Notes: a model not told the origin generated them from the sequence alone. A stretch of DNA of 8,179 nucleotides from Methylocystaceae bacterium (GCA_003152255.1 PLZT01000731.1:1-8179); one strand, 5' to 3'. Positions 1 to 6,788 are shown, counted from the first letter of the stretch. A program made the numbers and translations.

Positions 1-463
1 CGACTTCCTCGCCGCGTCTCGCCAGTTCCAGCGCGCGCCGCTGCGCCCGCGTTTCCGGGGTGGCGGTCACGAAAATTTTCACGCGCGCGCCGGGGCAGAT
101 CACCGTGCCGATGTCGCGCCCGTCGAGCACCGCGCCCTCTTCGCGCGCCGCGAAACGGCGCTGCAGGTCGACCAGTTCGGCCCGCACCTGCGGCAAGGCC
201 GCGACGACCGACGCCGCCTCGCCCATTTCGCGCGAACGCAGGCGCGCATCGTCGAAATCGGTCAGCGACAGGCCGCGCGCGGCGGCCGTGGCGGCCTCCT
301 CGTCGTCGAGCGGCAGTCCTTCGTCGAGCAGCGCGCAGGCGGTGGCGCGATAGAGCAGGCCCGTGTCGAGATGCGGCAGGTTGAAATATTCGGCGAGCCG
401 GCGCGCCAGCGTGCCCTTGCCCGAGGCCGCCGGTCCGTCGATGGCGATGACGAGCCCGCTCAC
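1..463 (-). CDS. cmk: Cytidylate kinase, N-terminal 154 residues (runs off left edge)
   Basis: Cytidylate kinase transfers phosphate from ATP to CMP/dCMP in the cytoplasm, feeding CTP and dCTP synthesis. Reading from a GTG at 463, the protein begins [18 protein letters not shown], with the P-loop GPAASGKGT at residues 10-18. LDTGLLYR (32-39) is the usual motif after the first helix, and DGRDIGT (114-120) is the family's nucleotide-monophosphate-binding segment. The frame is open to base 1, so the last roughly 60 residues of a normal 210-230 residue enzyme are outside the window. The GTG start overlaps the aroA stop as GTGA, and the only upstream Shine-Dalgarno-like stretch is a weak GGGG inside aroA, so coupled translation is likely. 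The aroA-cmk order is common in Rhizobiales, where rpsA usually follows; that part cannot be seen here. Confidence 0.95.
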   Translation of the reverse strand, partial: MSGLVIAIDGPAASGKGTLARRLAEYFNLPHLDTGLLYRATACALLDEGLPLDDEEAATAAARGLSLTDFDDARLRSREMGEAASVVAALPQVRAELVDLQRRFAAREEGAVLDGRDIGTVICPGARVKIFVTATPETRAQRRALELARRGEEV

Positions 464-1812
464 GCGAACCGCGCCCCAAGGCTTTCCATCAGCGCGCGGA
501 ACGAGGGAAAGCTCGTCGCGATCATGGCTTGATCGTCGACCGTGACTTCCTTTCGGGCGGCGAGGCCCATGACCAGAAAACTCATGGCGATGCGGTGATC
601 GAGATGCGTTTCGACGGCTCCGCCGCCCGCGACCGCCCCGCCGCGCACCAAAAGATCGTCGCCCTCGATCGCGCAATCGACGCCATTGGCTTCAAGTCCC
701 GCCGCGATCGCGCTGAGGCGGTCGGATTCCTTGACGCGCAATTCCGAAAGGCCGCGCATGCGCGTTTCGCCGGAAGCAAATGCCGCGACGACAGCGAGGA
801 TTGGGTATTCATCGATCATCGAGGGCGCGCGCTGCGGCGGAACCTCGACGCCGCGAAGGCCCGGCGAATAGCGCGCGCGAATGTCGGCGACCTCCTCGCC
901 GCCCTCGACGCGGCGGTTTTCCAACGAGAGATCGGCGCCCATTTCGAGCAGCGTCGTCAGCAGTCCACTGCGTAGCGGATTGGTCATCACGCCTTCGACC
1001 ACGATGTCGGAACCCTCGACGATCAGCGCCGCGGCCAACGGAAAAGCCGCCGAGGACGGGTCCGCCGGCACGCGAACTTCTTGCGCGCGCAACTCCGGCC
1101 GGCCTTCGAGCGTGATCTTGCGGCCATGCGGGCCATGCGGCTCGACCTTCAGCGCCGCGCCAAAGTGCAGCAGCATTTTCTCGGTGTGGTCGCGCGAGGC
1201 CTCAAGCTCGATCACCACCGTTCGGCCCGGCGAGTTGAGGCCGGCGAACAGCACGGCCGATTTGATCTGCGCCGAGGCGACGGGGGTCGTATATTCGATC
1301 GGCAGCGGCTCGCTGGTTCCCTGCAGCAGGATCGGGAAGCGACCGCCCTCCTGCTCCTCCAGCACGCGGGCGCCCTGGAGCAGCAGCGGGTCGAGAATGC
1401 GCCGCATTGGCCGCTTGCGCAGCGAGGCGTCGCCGTCGAAACGCGCGGTGATGGCGTGGCCGCCGACGACGCCCATCATCAGCCGCGATCCCGTGCCGGC
1501 GTTGCCGAAGTCCAGCGTCTCGCGGGGGTTGAGCAGCGATCCGAGTCCCGCGCCAAAGACGCTCCAATTTCCCTCGCCGCGCCGCGTCACGGTCGCGCCA
1601 AGCTGGCGGCAGGCGCCGGCGGTGCGCAACACGTCGTCGCCTTCGAGCAGACCCTCGATCGTCGTCTCGCCGACGCAAAGCAGCCCGAGGATCAGCGACC
1701 GATGCGAGACCGATTTGTCGCCGGGCGGGCGAAGACGTCCGGATAGGCCACTGGAGCGCAGCGCGCAAAGCGGCGTCGCCGCGGGATGCGGCTTCGAGAC
1801 CGAGGCTTCCAA
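460..1812 (-). CDS. aroA: 3-phosphoshikimate 1-carboxyvinyltransferase (EPSP synthase), class II type
   Basis: EPSP synthase joins shikimate-3-phosphate and phosphoenolpyruvate, the sixth step of the shikimate pathway to aromatic amino acids. With the TTG start at 1812 the protein has 450 residues, close to the family norm. Visible motifs are [10 protein letters not shown] (30-39, Lys33 binding PEP), [14 protein letters not shown] (101-114), [10 protein letters not shown] (331-340, Asp334 the expected catalytic base), RVKESDRL (359-366, with Glu362) and LDHRIAMSF (404-412). The sequence resembles the Agrobacterium CP4 enzyme over most of its length. Where CP4 has Ala100 (GNAATG) this protein has Gly106, the residue linked to glyphosate sensitivity. 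Start choice: the frame stays open upstream to a GTG at 1920, but those 36 residues do not resemble the family. TTG 1812 has AAGGG (1822-1826) nine bases before it. The stop overlaps the cmk start. Confidence 0.95.
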   Translation of the reverse strand: MEASVSKPHPAATPLCALRSSGLSGRLRPPGDKSVSHRSLILGLLCVGETTIEGLLEGDDVLRTAGACRQLGATVTRRGEGNWSVFGAGLGSLLNPRETLDFGNAGTGSRLMMGVVGGHAITARFDGDASLRKRPMRRILDPLLLQGARVLEEQEGGRFPILLQGTSEPLPIEYTTPVASAQIKSAVLFAGLNSPGRTVVIELEASRDHTEKMLLHFGAALKVEPHGPHGRKITLEGRPELRAQEVRVPADPSSAAFPLAAALIVEGSDIVVEGVMTNPLRSGLLTTLLEMGADLSLENRRVEGGEEVADIRARYSPGLRGVEVPPQRAPSMIDEYPILAVVAAFASGETRMRGLSELRVKESDRLSAIAAGLEANGVDCAIEGDDLLVRGGAVAGGGAVETHLDHRIAMSFLVMGLAARKEVTVDDQAMIATSFPSFRALMESLGARFA

Positions 1813-1870
1813 ATCGCATCGCCCTTTTTTTTGGCGCTGGCGCCACGCGCCCAAAATCCAGGCTGCTTGG

Positions 1871-1949
1871 GCGCGAAAACGCAGGGTGTCGGTGTTGCGT
1901 GAAAATGCGCGCGGGCGCACTCAGATCGAGCGTTTATGCGCGAAAATGC
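1871..1949. repeat. Three copies of a GCGYGAAAAYGC motif upstream of aroA
   Basis: Three near-identical 12-base elements occur on the plus strand: GCGCGAAAACGC at 1871-1882, GCGTGAAAATGC at 1897-1908 and GCGCGAAAATGC at 1938-1949. The last two are extended by GCGCG, giving an exact 13-base direct repeat GAAAATGCGCGCG at 1901-1913 and 1942-1954. Start-to-start spacings are 26 and 41 bases. The position in a divergent promoter region suggests regulator-binding sites, but no known operator was recognised, and GC-rich DNA makes GCGCG runs common. Confidence 0.45.
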
Positions 1950-2064
1950 GCGCGATTGTAAAGAATCGTCAAGCGCCCGGAAAAGCCGTGAGTCGAAGCT
2001 GGGCCTTGTCGCGCCGCGCCGACCGCCCCAGGTATTAGCTGCCCCCTTAGCTGGCGGGCGACAA

Positions 2065-2073
2065 AAGGGAGGG
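2065..2073 (+). promoter_or_regulatory. Strong ribosome binding site of smbP
   Basis: AAGGGAGGG contains the GGAGG core at 2068-2072, ten bases before ATG 2083. This fixes the smbP start. The frame is open further upstream to an ATG at 1936, but that extension lacks signal-peptide character and covers the intergenic region. Confidence 0.8.
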
Positions 2074-2082
2074 AATAATATC

Positions 2083-2421
2083 ATGGATCGCAGGACATTT
2101 TCGTTGGTTCTTGGTCTTGGAGCCGCTGTCGCTCTCGCGCCAAGCCTCGCCTTGGCCGAGGATCATTTGGCCGAAGCTATCAGTCACACCAAAGAAGCTA
2201 TTGCGCATGGAAAAGAGGGCCATGCCGAACTGCTCGTAACCCATGCCGAAGCAGCGCTGACGCATGCCGAGGCGGCCGAAAAGCAGAAGCCAAATCCCCA
2301 TACGGCGGAAGGGATTACGCATTTGAAGGCCGCCATCGAGCACGGCAAGTTGAAACACGCCGATGTCGGAACCAAGCACGCGGAAGAGGCGCTGACGCAT
2401 TTGGAAGCCGCGGAGAAATAA
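2083..2421 (+). CDS. smbP: SmbP-like small metal-binding protein, exported, His-rich
   Basis: The 112-residue product closely resembles in pattern the small metal-binding protein SmbP of Nitrosomonas europaea, a periplasmic helical protein that binds several divalent metals, notably copper. Residues 1-25 form a signal peptide with Arg-Arg-Thr-Phe near the start, a hydrophobic core and a probable cleavage after ALA (23-25). The RR-x-F pattern could make it a Tat substrate, though Sec export is equally possible. The mature part has histidines at 28, 35, 42, 47, 54, 61, 73, 80, 87, 92, 99 and 106, on one face of Ala/Glu-rich helices, and no Cys. The two halves (28-61 and 73-106) repeat one pattern with a 45-residue offset. 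Base composition looks less GC-rich than the neighbours, which may hint at separate acquisition. It converges on the EcsC gene and has its own terminator. Likely role: periplasmic metal buffering. Confidence 0.88.
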   Translation: MDRRTFSLVLGLGAAVALAPSLALAEDHLAEAISHTKEAIAHGKEGHAELLVTHAEAALTHAEAAEKQKPNPHTAEGITHLKAAIEHGKLKHADVGTKHAEEALTHLEAAEK

Positions 2422-2430
2422 AGCCGCGCC

Positions 2431-2464
2431 GGAGGGCGGGCCGTTTGGGTTCGCCCTCCCTTTT
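2431..2464 (+). terminator. Intrinsic terminator after smbP
   Basis: GGAGGGCG (2431-2438) pairs perfectly with CGCCCTCC (2452-2459), extendable by two G-T pairs, and is followed by CTTTT (2460-2464). It starts nine bases after the smbP stop. An outer 7-base pairing, AGCCGCG (2422-2428) with CGCGGCT (2486-2492), brackets it and reaches the stop of the opposing EcsC gene. The region may therefore end transcription from both sides, but there is no clean U-tract for the minus strand. Confidence 0.75.
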
Positions 2465-2491
2465 ACGCGGAGCGGCCGGGGCTTTCGCGGC

Positions 2492-3322
2492 TCAATCCTC
2501 CGCCGCCCGCAACCGCCGATAATGGCTCCGAATCGCCTCTTCGCCATGGATGCGTTCCAGCCGCCGCAGCATGAAATGTCCGCGCGCGATTGATTGAAAG
2601 TGGTTCATGAACACCACATTGATCGTCGCGGCGCCCGCCGCGCCGGCCAGCGGAATAGCGCTCGCGGCGATCTTCTCCCAGACCACGACGCCAAAGCGCG
2701 AGGCGACCTCGCCGGTCAGCGCCGCCACGGCCGGCGCGGCGAGGTTGGTCGCGCCGCGCTCCAGCAGCAGCGACGACGCCTCATTGGCGAGGCGGCCGAG
2801 CATGGCGCGCGAGGCGTAATAGCCCACGTCCGCGCGGCGCTCGGAACCTGCGGCGCGTTCGCCGGTTCCCTTGTTCGAGCCATGAGCGAAGACCTCGACG
2901 CAAGCGAGTCGCCCCTCGATGGTCGAGAGATCCTCGCCGTGATGGCGCGCGATGTCGGCGATGGCCCGCAGCATGAGTATCGTCGTCACCGGCAATTCGA
3001 TCGGCAAGGAGGCGGCGCCGAAGAGGCCGCCGACGCCCCCCGCGACGCCGGCGAGAGTCGAGGCGAGCCGCGACGAGGGGCGCTTTGTGGGCCCGCTGTT
3101 CAGCGATTTGAGCGCGACCTTGAGGCATTCCTGAATCGCCCGCTCGGCCGCGCGATCCACCGCGCGGCGCATGGGCTTGGGCATTTGCGCCAAGACGCCA
3201 TGGATTGGTTTGCCGGCGTAATCGGTGAGGCGCGTCGCGAAATTGTTCGACTCCAGTAGCTTATAGGCGCGCGCGAGTTCCTGTTTATGTCCTGGGGAAA
3301 GCTCTGGCTCCGCCCCGCTCAT
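2492..3322 (-). CDS. EcsC family protein
   Basis: This 276-residue protein matches the EcsC family, named after a protein encoded beside the Bacillus subtilis Ecs ABC transporter; its biochemical role is not established. Family-like features are a Gly/Ala-rich hydrophobic stretch (about 88-108) running into LPIELPVTTILMLRAIADIA (106-125), and a C-terminal block IPLAGAAGAATINVVFMNHF (223-242) followed by a basic, amphipathic tail. The hydrophobic stretches suggest membrane association; no signal peptide is seen. Its ATG overlaps the stop of the upstream P-type ATPase by four bases (ATGA), so the two are almost certainly co-translated, and it is the last gene of the four-gene cassette. It converges with smbP, 70 bases away. 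A link to the ATPase's function is inferred from coupling only. Confidence 0.85.
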   Translation of the reverse strand: MSGAEPELSPGHKQELARAYKLLESNNFATRLTDYAGKPIHGVLAQMPKPMRRAVDRAAERAIQECLKVALKSLNSGPTKRPSSRLASTLAGVAGGVGGLFGAASLPIELPVTTILMLRAIADIARHHGEDLSTIEGRLACVEVFAHGSNKGTGERAAGSERRADVGYYASRAMLGRLANEASSLLLERGATNLAAPAVAALTGEVASRFGVVVWEKIAASAIPLAGAAGAATINVVFMNHFQSIARGHFMLRRLERIHGEEAIRSHYRRLRAAED

Positions 3323-5463
3323 CGCCGCCGCAGCAGGGGCCGCACGCCATTGACGCTGGCGAGAATGGCAGAACCGTTGCTGAGCAGCGCGGTGAACGAC
3401 GGGCTGATCAGTCCGCTCGGCAGCGCCAGGCCGAGCGCCAGCGTGTTGAGAACGACGACGATGCCGTAATTTTGCTTGATCAGCTTTATCGCGTCGCGCG
3501 AAATCTCCACCGCCTCGACGAGCTTCCAGAGCGAATCCTCCATCAGCACGACGTCGGCGGATTCCTGCGTCACTTCGGCGCCGTGCTTCATGGCGATGCC
3601 GACATCGGCGAAACTGAGCGCCGGCGAATCGTTGATGCCGTCGCCCACCATCGCGACGACATGGCCCTCGCGCTGCAACTGCCGCACGACGTCGGCCTTG
3701 TCGGCGGGCAGCATGTCGGCGTATTGGCGCGTGAGGCCGAGCCGCTCGCCGACCGCGCGGGCGACCACGGCGTTGTCGCCGGTGAGCATGATGGCGTCCT
3801 TGACGCCGAGCGCATAAAGCCGCTCGACGATGCTCGGCGCTTCCGGGCGGATTTGATCGGCATAGGGCGCTAGCGCGGCCAACTTTCCGTCCGTCGCGAC
3901 GTAAAGACAGGAATAGCCTTGCCTTTCGAGCCGCGAACGATCGCTCGCGGCCGCGCCGACCCTGATGCCGCTTTGGCGCATGAAGCGCTCGTTGCCGACA
4001 TGCACATAAAAGCCGCCGACAAGACCTTCGACGCCAAGGCCGAGACGATATTGCGTCTCTTCGCAGACCGGGACTTCGGCGTCGAACTCGGCGGCCCTGC
4101 GGCGCAGGGCTTCGGCGACGGGATGGGTGAGCCGGCTTTCCGCCGCCGCCGCGAGCCCAAGCAGACGCGGGGCCGCGAGGCTCTGCTGATAAGTGATGAG
4201 GTCGCCGACTTCCGGATGGCCCCGCGTCAGCGTGCCGGTCTTGTCGAATATGACGGTGTCGACTTCGGCGAGGCGCTCCATGTGGCGCCCGCTCTTGATG
4301 ATGACGCCGCGCCGCGCCGCCAGCGTCATCGACGACAATACGGCGGTCGGCGCCGCGACGCGGATGCCGGTGCCGTAATCGACGATGACCAGCGACAGGA
4401 AGCGGTCGAAATCGAAGCTGATGGCGGCCGTCGCCGCCGCGACGCCCAAAGTTGGCAGCACCAGCCGGTCGGCGAGCTTTTCGGCGTGGTTCTGCATGCG
4501 CGTGTCGCCGACCGGCGCCGAGTCGATCAGTCGCACGATCTGACCGGCTGTCGTGTTCGAGCCGACCCGCGTCGCGCGGATGGTCAATTGTCCCTCGCGC
4601 GTCACCGTGGCCGCGAAGGCCGCCTCGCCGACGCCGCGCATCACCGGCAGTCCCTCGCCGGTGATGGTCTTCTGGTCGATCAACGCGCTGCCGTCGATGA
4701 TCTCGCCATCGACCGGAATCATCTCGCCGGGATAGACCATGACCTCATCGCCGACCAACACGTCGCGCGCGGGGACGGAGATCACGCTGCCGTCACGTAT
4801 GATCCAGGCCGTCTTCGACTCGAATTCGAGCAGATCGCCGATCGCGCGCTTGGACCCGGCCGCCGTGAGATCCCTGATCCAATCGCCGAGCTTTATCAGC
4901 CATGTGATCAGCGCGCCAGCGACATGATTGCCTTGCGCGAGCGAGGCGAGGATCGCCAATGTGTCGAGAAAATCCACGTTGAGCCGATGCTCGTCGCGCA
5001 GGACCCGATAGGCTCTCGCGGCGATGGGATAGCCGTTCCACAACATCAGCGGAATGTTTATCGCCGTGGCGACGGGATTGGCCACGAAGGCCAGAGCCAT
5101 CGACACCGTGGGCAACAACAAGGGATAGCGATGGGGCTCCTCCGCCGGCTTGGCCGCGGCGATCAGTTCCTTCGCGAGATGCTGGCCCGCGTCGCCCATG
5201 GGCGGCGCGAGTTGGGTGAGTTCGCGCAGATCGCTCAGCGTCATCAGCCGCAGCCGGCCGATCAGCAGGCGAAACATCGGTTCGAACGCGATCTCATATT
5301 CCACGACGAGGCTGGAGCAGGCGTAATTAATCCTCGCGCCGCGCACCGCGCTCTGGCCGCGCAGCCAGGCGAGCGTCTCCTCGGCGAGGTCCTTGTCGTA
5401 ACACAGCGTTGGAATCCACAGGCGTACGCGACCTGGCATGAAGTGGCGGATCGCGAACTGCAT
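3319..5463 (-). CDS. P1B-like P-type ATPase lacking the CPx metal-binding motif
   Basis: This 714-residue membrane pump has the full P-type ATPase catalytic set: TGEGLPV in the actuator domain (268-274; TGES is usual), DKTGT with the phosphorylated Asp407, the HP pair of P1B nucleotide-binding domains (447-448), TGDN (561-564) and GDGINDSPAL (607-616). Layout matches P1B heavy-metal pumps: N-terminal soluble domain, helices around 112-200 before the actuator domain, a pair near 333-375 and two at the C-terminus. The ion-selectivity site in helix 6, normally CPC, CPH, SPC or TPC, reads Asp-Tyr-Gly-Thr-Gly-Ile-Arg (362-368), with YGT aligned to CPC by the following Pro372-Thr373. The N-terminal domain (about 3-57) has an HMA-like pattern but no CxxC. 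Soft-metal transport as in CopA or ZntA therefore cannot be assumed. AGGA lies upstream of the ATG, 17 bases after the preceding stop; the stop overlaps the EcsC start. Confidence 0.93.
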   Translation of the reverse strand: MQFAIRHFMPGRVRLWIPTLCYDKDLAEETLAWLRGQSAVRGARINYACSSLVVEYEIAFEPMFRLLIGRLRLMTLSDLRELTQLAPPMGDAGQHLAKELIAAAKPAEEPHRYPLLLPTVSMALAFVANPVATAINIPLMLWNGYPIAARAYRVLRDEHRLNVDFLDTLAILASLAQGNHVAGALITWLIKLGDWIRDLTAAGSKRAIGDLLEFESKTAWIIRDGSVISVPARDVLVGDEVMVYPGEMIPVDGEIIDGSALIDQKTITGEGLPVMRGVGEAAFAATVTREGQLTIRATRVGSNTTAGQIVRLIDSAPVGDTRMQNHAEKLADRLVLPTLGVAAATAAISFDFDRFLSLVIVDYGTGIRVAAPTAVLSSMTLAARRGVIIKSGRHMERLAEVDTVIFDKTGTLTRGHPEVGDLITYQQSLAAPRLLGLAAAAESRLTHPVAEALRRRAAEFDAEVPVCEETQYRLGLGVEGLVGGFYVHVGNERFMRQSGIRVGAAASDRSRLERQGYSCLYVATDGKLAALAPYADQIRPEAPSIVERLYALGVKDAIMLTGDNAVVARAVGERLGLTRQYADMLPADKADVVRQLQREGHVVAMVGDGINDSPALSFADVGIAMKHGAEVTQESADVVLMEDSLWKLVEAVEISRDAIKLIKQNYGIVVVLNTLALGLALPSGLISPSFTALLSNGSAILASVNGVRPLLRRR

Positions 5464-5480
5464 TAGGGCGGTCCTGTCGC

Positions 5481-6236
5481 TTAAGCGCTTGGCGTGGATT
5501 TGGCGCCCTTGCGAGCGCCCGCGTTCAATTTTTCCGCGAGCACATGATGCTGTTGCAACTCGACGAAATGATTGAGCGAGAACACGCCGAGGGTGAGCCA
5601 GACCGGCGTCGCGGCGAAGGCGCCCGTCTCGAGTAGCGACAGCGCGACGATGCCGCCGGCCAGGCCGATTTTGAGATCAACCGTGTTGCCCGTCGCCAGT
5701 TTGATGTGACGATCGACATATTTGCAAATGTGCACGACGCTTTTGGCGGCGTGGGAGTGCTCGGCGAGAAATTCGGCCTCGTCCTCGATTTTCCTGGTGA
5801 TATCGTCGAGTTGCGTGCCCGGCGGACGCGGCGTCGCGCCGCCATGGTGCTCCTCGCAATGGCGGCTCAGATGATCGTGGAAATCGTCGTGCCGCCGCTT
5901 GTCGTAAAGCAGGACGACGCTGCCGGTGATCGGGTTGACCTCGCAGCTCTCCACCCCCACGATGCCGGCGAACTTTCTGCCGATCTCGTCCAGCAGCTCT
6001 GGATTTCCCTTCGCCGAACTGAATTTCATCCGGACGCGGCCTAGCGTCTGGTGCTCCATCCGCAGAACGTGTTTGACTTTCTTTTTCTTTTTGTGACCCT
6101 TTGGCGCTACGGGCGCGGACGTTTCGTCCGCGGCTCGCTTCGCCGCTTGGGATTCATTTTGAATGTCGTCGTGACGCGCCGCCAGCGGCGGCGCATCCTC
6201 GGATCGGGCGGAGTTTTCCGGCGAGACGTTTTGCAT
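5481..6236 (-). CDS. Membrane-anchored HMA-like (HMA_2-type) domain protein
   Basis: A 251-residue protein in three parts. Residues 1-55 are a disordered, charged N-terminus ending in five lysines (49-53). Residues about 57-113 form an HMA-like fold pattern, beginning HVLRMEHQTLGRVRMKF and ending in a hydrophobic strand SVVLLYDK, without the CxxC metal site; this fits the HMA_2 type rather than classical HMA. Next comes a His-rich stretch with histidines at 116, 120, 122, 126, 130 and 131, a possible metal site. Two hydrophobic segments at about 187-208 and 211-223 look membrane-embedded, followed by a basic tail. The GRVR core is shared with the ATPase N-terminus, so this may be its partner or ion-delivery subunit (inference). 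The start is ATG 6236, five bases after the stop of the interrupted upstream frame and with a weak Shine-Dalgarno, suggesting translational coupling. Confidence 0.75.
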   Translation of the reverse strand: MQNVSPENSARSEDAPPLAARHDDIQNESQAAKRAADETSAPVAPKGHKKKKKVKHVLRMEHQTLGRVRMKFSSAKGNPELLDEIGRKFAGIVGVESCEVNPITGSVVLLYDKRRHDDFHDHLSRHCEEHHGGATPRPPGTQLDDITRKIEDEAEFLAEHSHAAKSVVHICKYVDRHIKLATGNTVDLKIGLAGGIVALSLLETGAFAATPVWLTLGVFSLNHFVELQQHHVLAEKLNAGARKGAKSTPSA

Positions 6237-6241
6237 GATCG

Positions 6242-6652
6242 TCAGGCTACCGGCGCCGTGTCCTTGGCCGGAGCGGGCTTGCCCTTCGTTTCGGCGTCGA
6301 CCTCGGCCACGATGTCCTGAACGTGTTCATTGGTTTCGGCGACGAATTCCTTGGTCTTCTGACCCAGTTTTTAGACGCCGCGCACGGTAGACTTGAACAT
6401 CGGGCCCAGCACGGAGCCGATCTTGGGCGCGAATTTGGGGGCCGCCATCGCGGCGACGCCGAGGACGAGACCCGGCAACAGGGCGGCCTCGATAAGCGCG
6501 ACGCCAACGCCAACCACGCCGACCGTGGCGACGGTCGCGACAATATTGGTCTCTTCCTCGCTCAACTCGTCGTCGTTGTCGTGCTCGGTCTCGACGACAG
6601 CGTGGGCGTCCTCGTGTTCGTCCCCGTGCGCGTCGATTTTCGACTTACTCAT
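6242..6652 (-). pseudogene. Small acidic/His-rich membrane protein gene, interrupted by an in-frame TAA (DUF5132-like)
   Basis: From ATG 6652 (AGGAG at 6659-6663, six bases before it) the frame encodes 93 residues and meets TAA at 6373-6371. Without any frame change it continues for 42 more residues, starting KLGQKTKEFVAETNEHVQDI, to TGA at 6244-6242, five bases before the next gene. Residues 1-36 are rich in Asp, Glu and His (six His); 37-72 are one or two hydrophobic segments rich in Ala, Val and Gly; then comes a basic stretch PKFAPKIGSVLGPMFKS and, after the stop, a charged helical tail. Overall shape and the tail recall DUF5132 proteins, from memory only. A single base change of a TAC/TAT Tyr codon would give this TAA. 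It may be a recent nonsense mutation, a sequencing error, or a working 93-residue product. It appears to be the first gene of the cassette. Confidence 0.7.
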
Positions 6653-6658
6653 TTGCTG

Positions 6659-6663
6659 CTCCT
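6659..6663 (-). promoter_or_regulatory. Ribosome binding site of the interrupted small membrane protein gene
   Basis: AGGAG on the minus strand is separated from ATG 6652 by CAGCAA. It decides this start over an upstream in-frame ATG at 6751, whose 33-residue extension is neither acidic nor hydrophobic like the rest, and over the nearer in-frame ATG at 6670. Confidence 0.7.
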
Positions 6664-6788
6664 GCCGCATGGCTAAAGCCCCCGGAAAATCAGTGGCCGA
6701 GGGATTGTTGCATACACTGGGTAATGAATGCGACGCTTTCGCGACAAACAATCGCGCGAATTTGCCGGGCGACGTTGGCGCTCCGATA

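Larger units (their letters stand above)
1813..2082. promoter_or_regulatory. Divergent intergenic region between aroA and smbP
   Basis: This 270-base gap separates the leftward aroA (start TTG 1812) from the rightward smbP (start ATG 2083), so promoters for both should lie here. It contains a run of eight T (1825-1832, read as A8 next to the aroA ribosome binding site) and the three motif copies listed separately. A weak plus-strand promoter-like pair for smbP is TTGTCG at 2006-2011 and AGGTAT at 2030-2035 with an 18-base spacer; it matches consensus poorly. No convincing ORF or tRNA was seen. The aroA frame extends into the region as far as 1920 but the encoded residues look non-native. Confidence 0.5.

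Noticed and set aside
1825..1832. T8 run near the aroA start as a possible terminator for plus-strand transcription
   Set aside because: No plus-strand gene precedes it; on the minus strand it is simply an A8 tract beside the aroA ribosome binding site.
881..2038. 385-codon plus-strand ORF opposite aroA
   Set aside because: The product is Ser/Arg/Pro-rich low-complexity sequence and lies antisense to well-supported aroA.
1936..2082. N-terminal extension of smbP to an ATG at 1936
   Set aside because: It would bury the signal peptide, and the strong ribosome binding site at 2065-2073 points to ATG 2083.
3919..5466. 515-codon plus-strand ORF opposite the P-type ATPase
   Set aside because: It is a complete antisense shadow of a gene with all family motifs; its translation is Arg/Asp/His-rich without recognisable domains, as expected from GC-rich codon bias.
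6247..6543. 98-codon minus-strand ORF overlapping the interrupted gene in another frame
   Set aside because: Its Ser/Arg/Pro-rich translation has no hydrophobic segment or motif, while the other frame shows a coherent acidic, membrane and helical-tail layout on both sides of the TAA.
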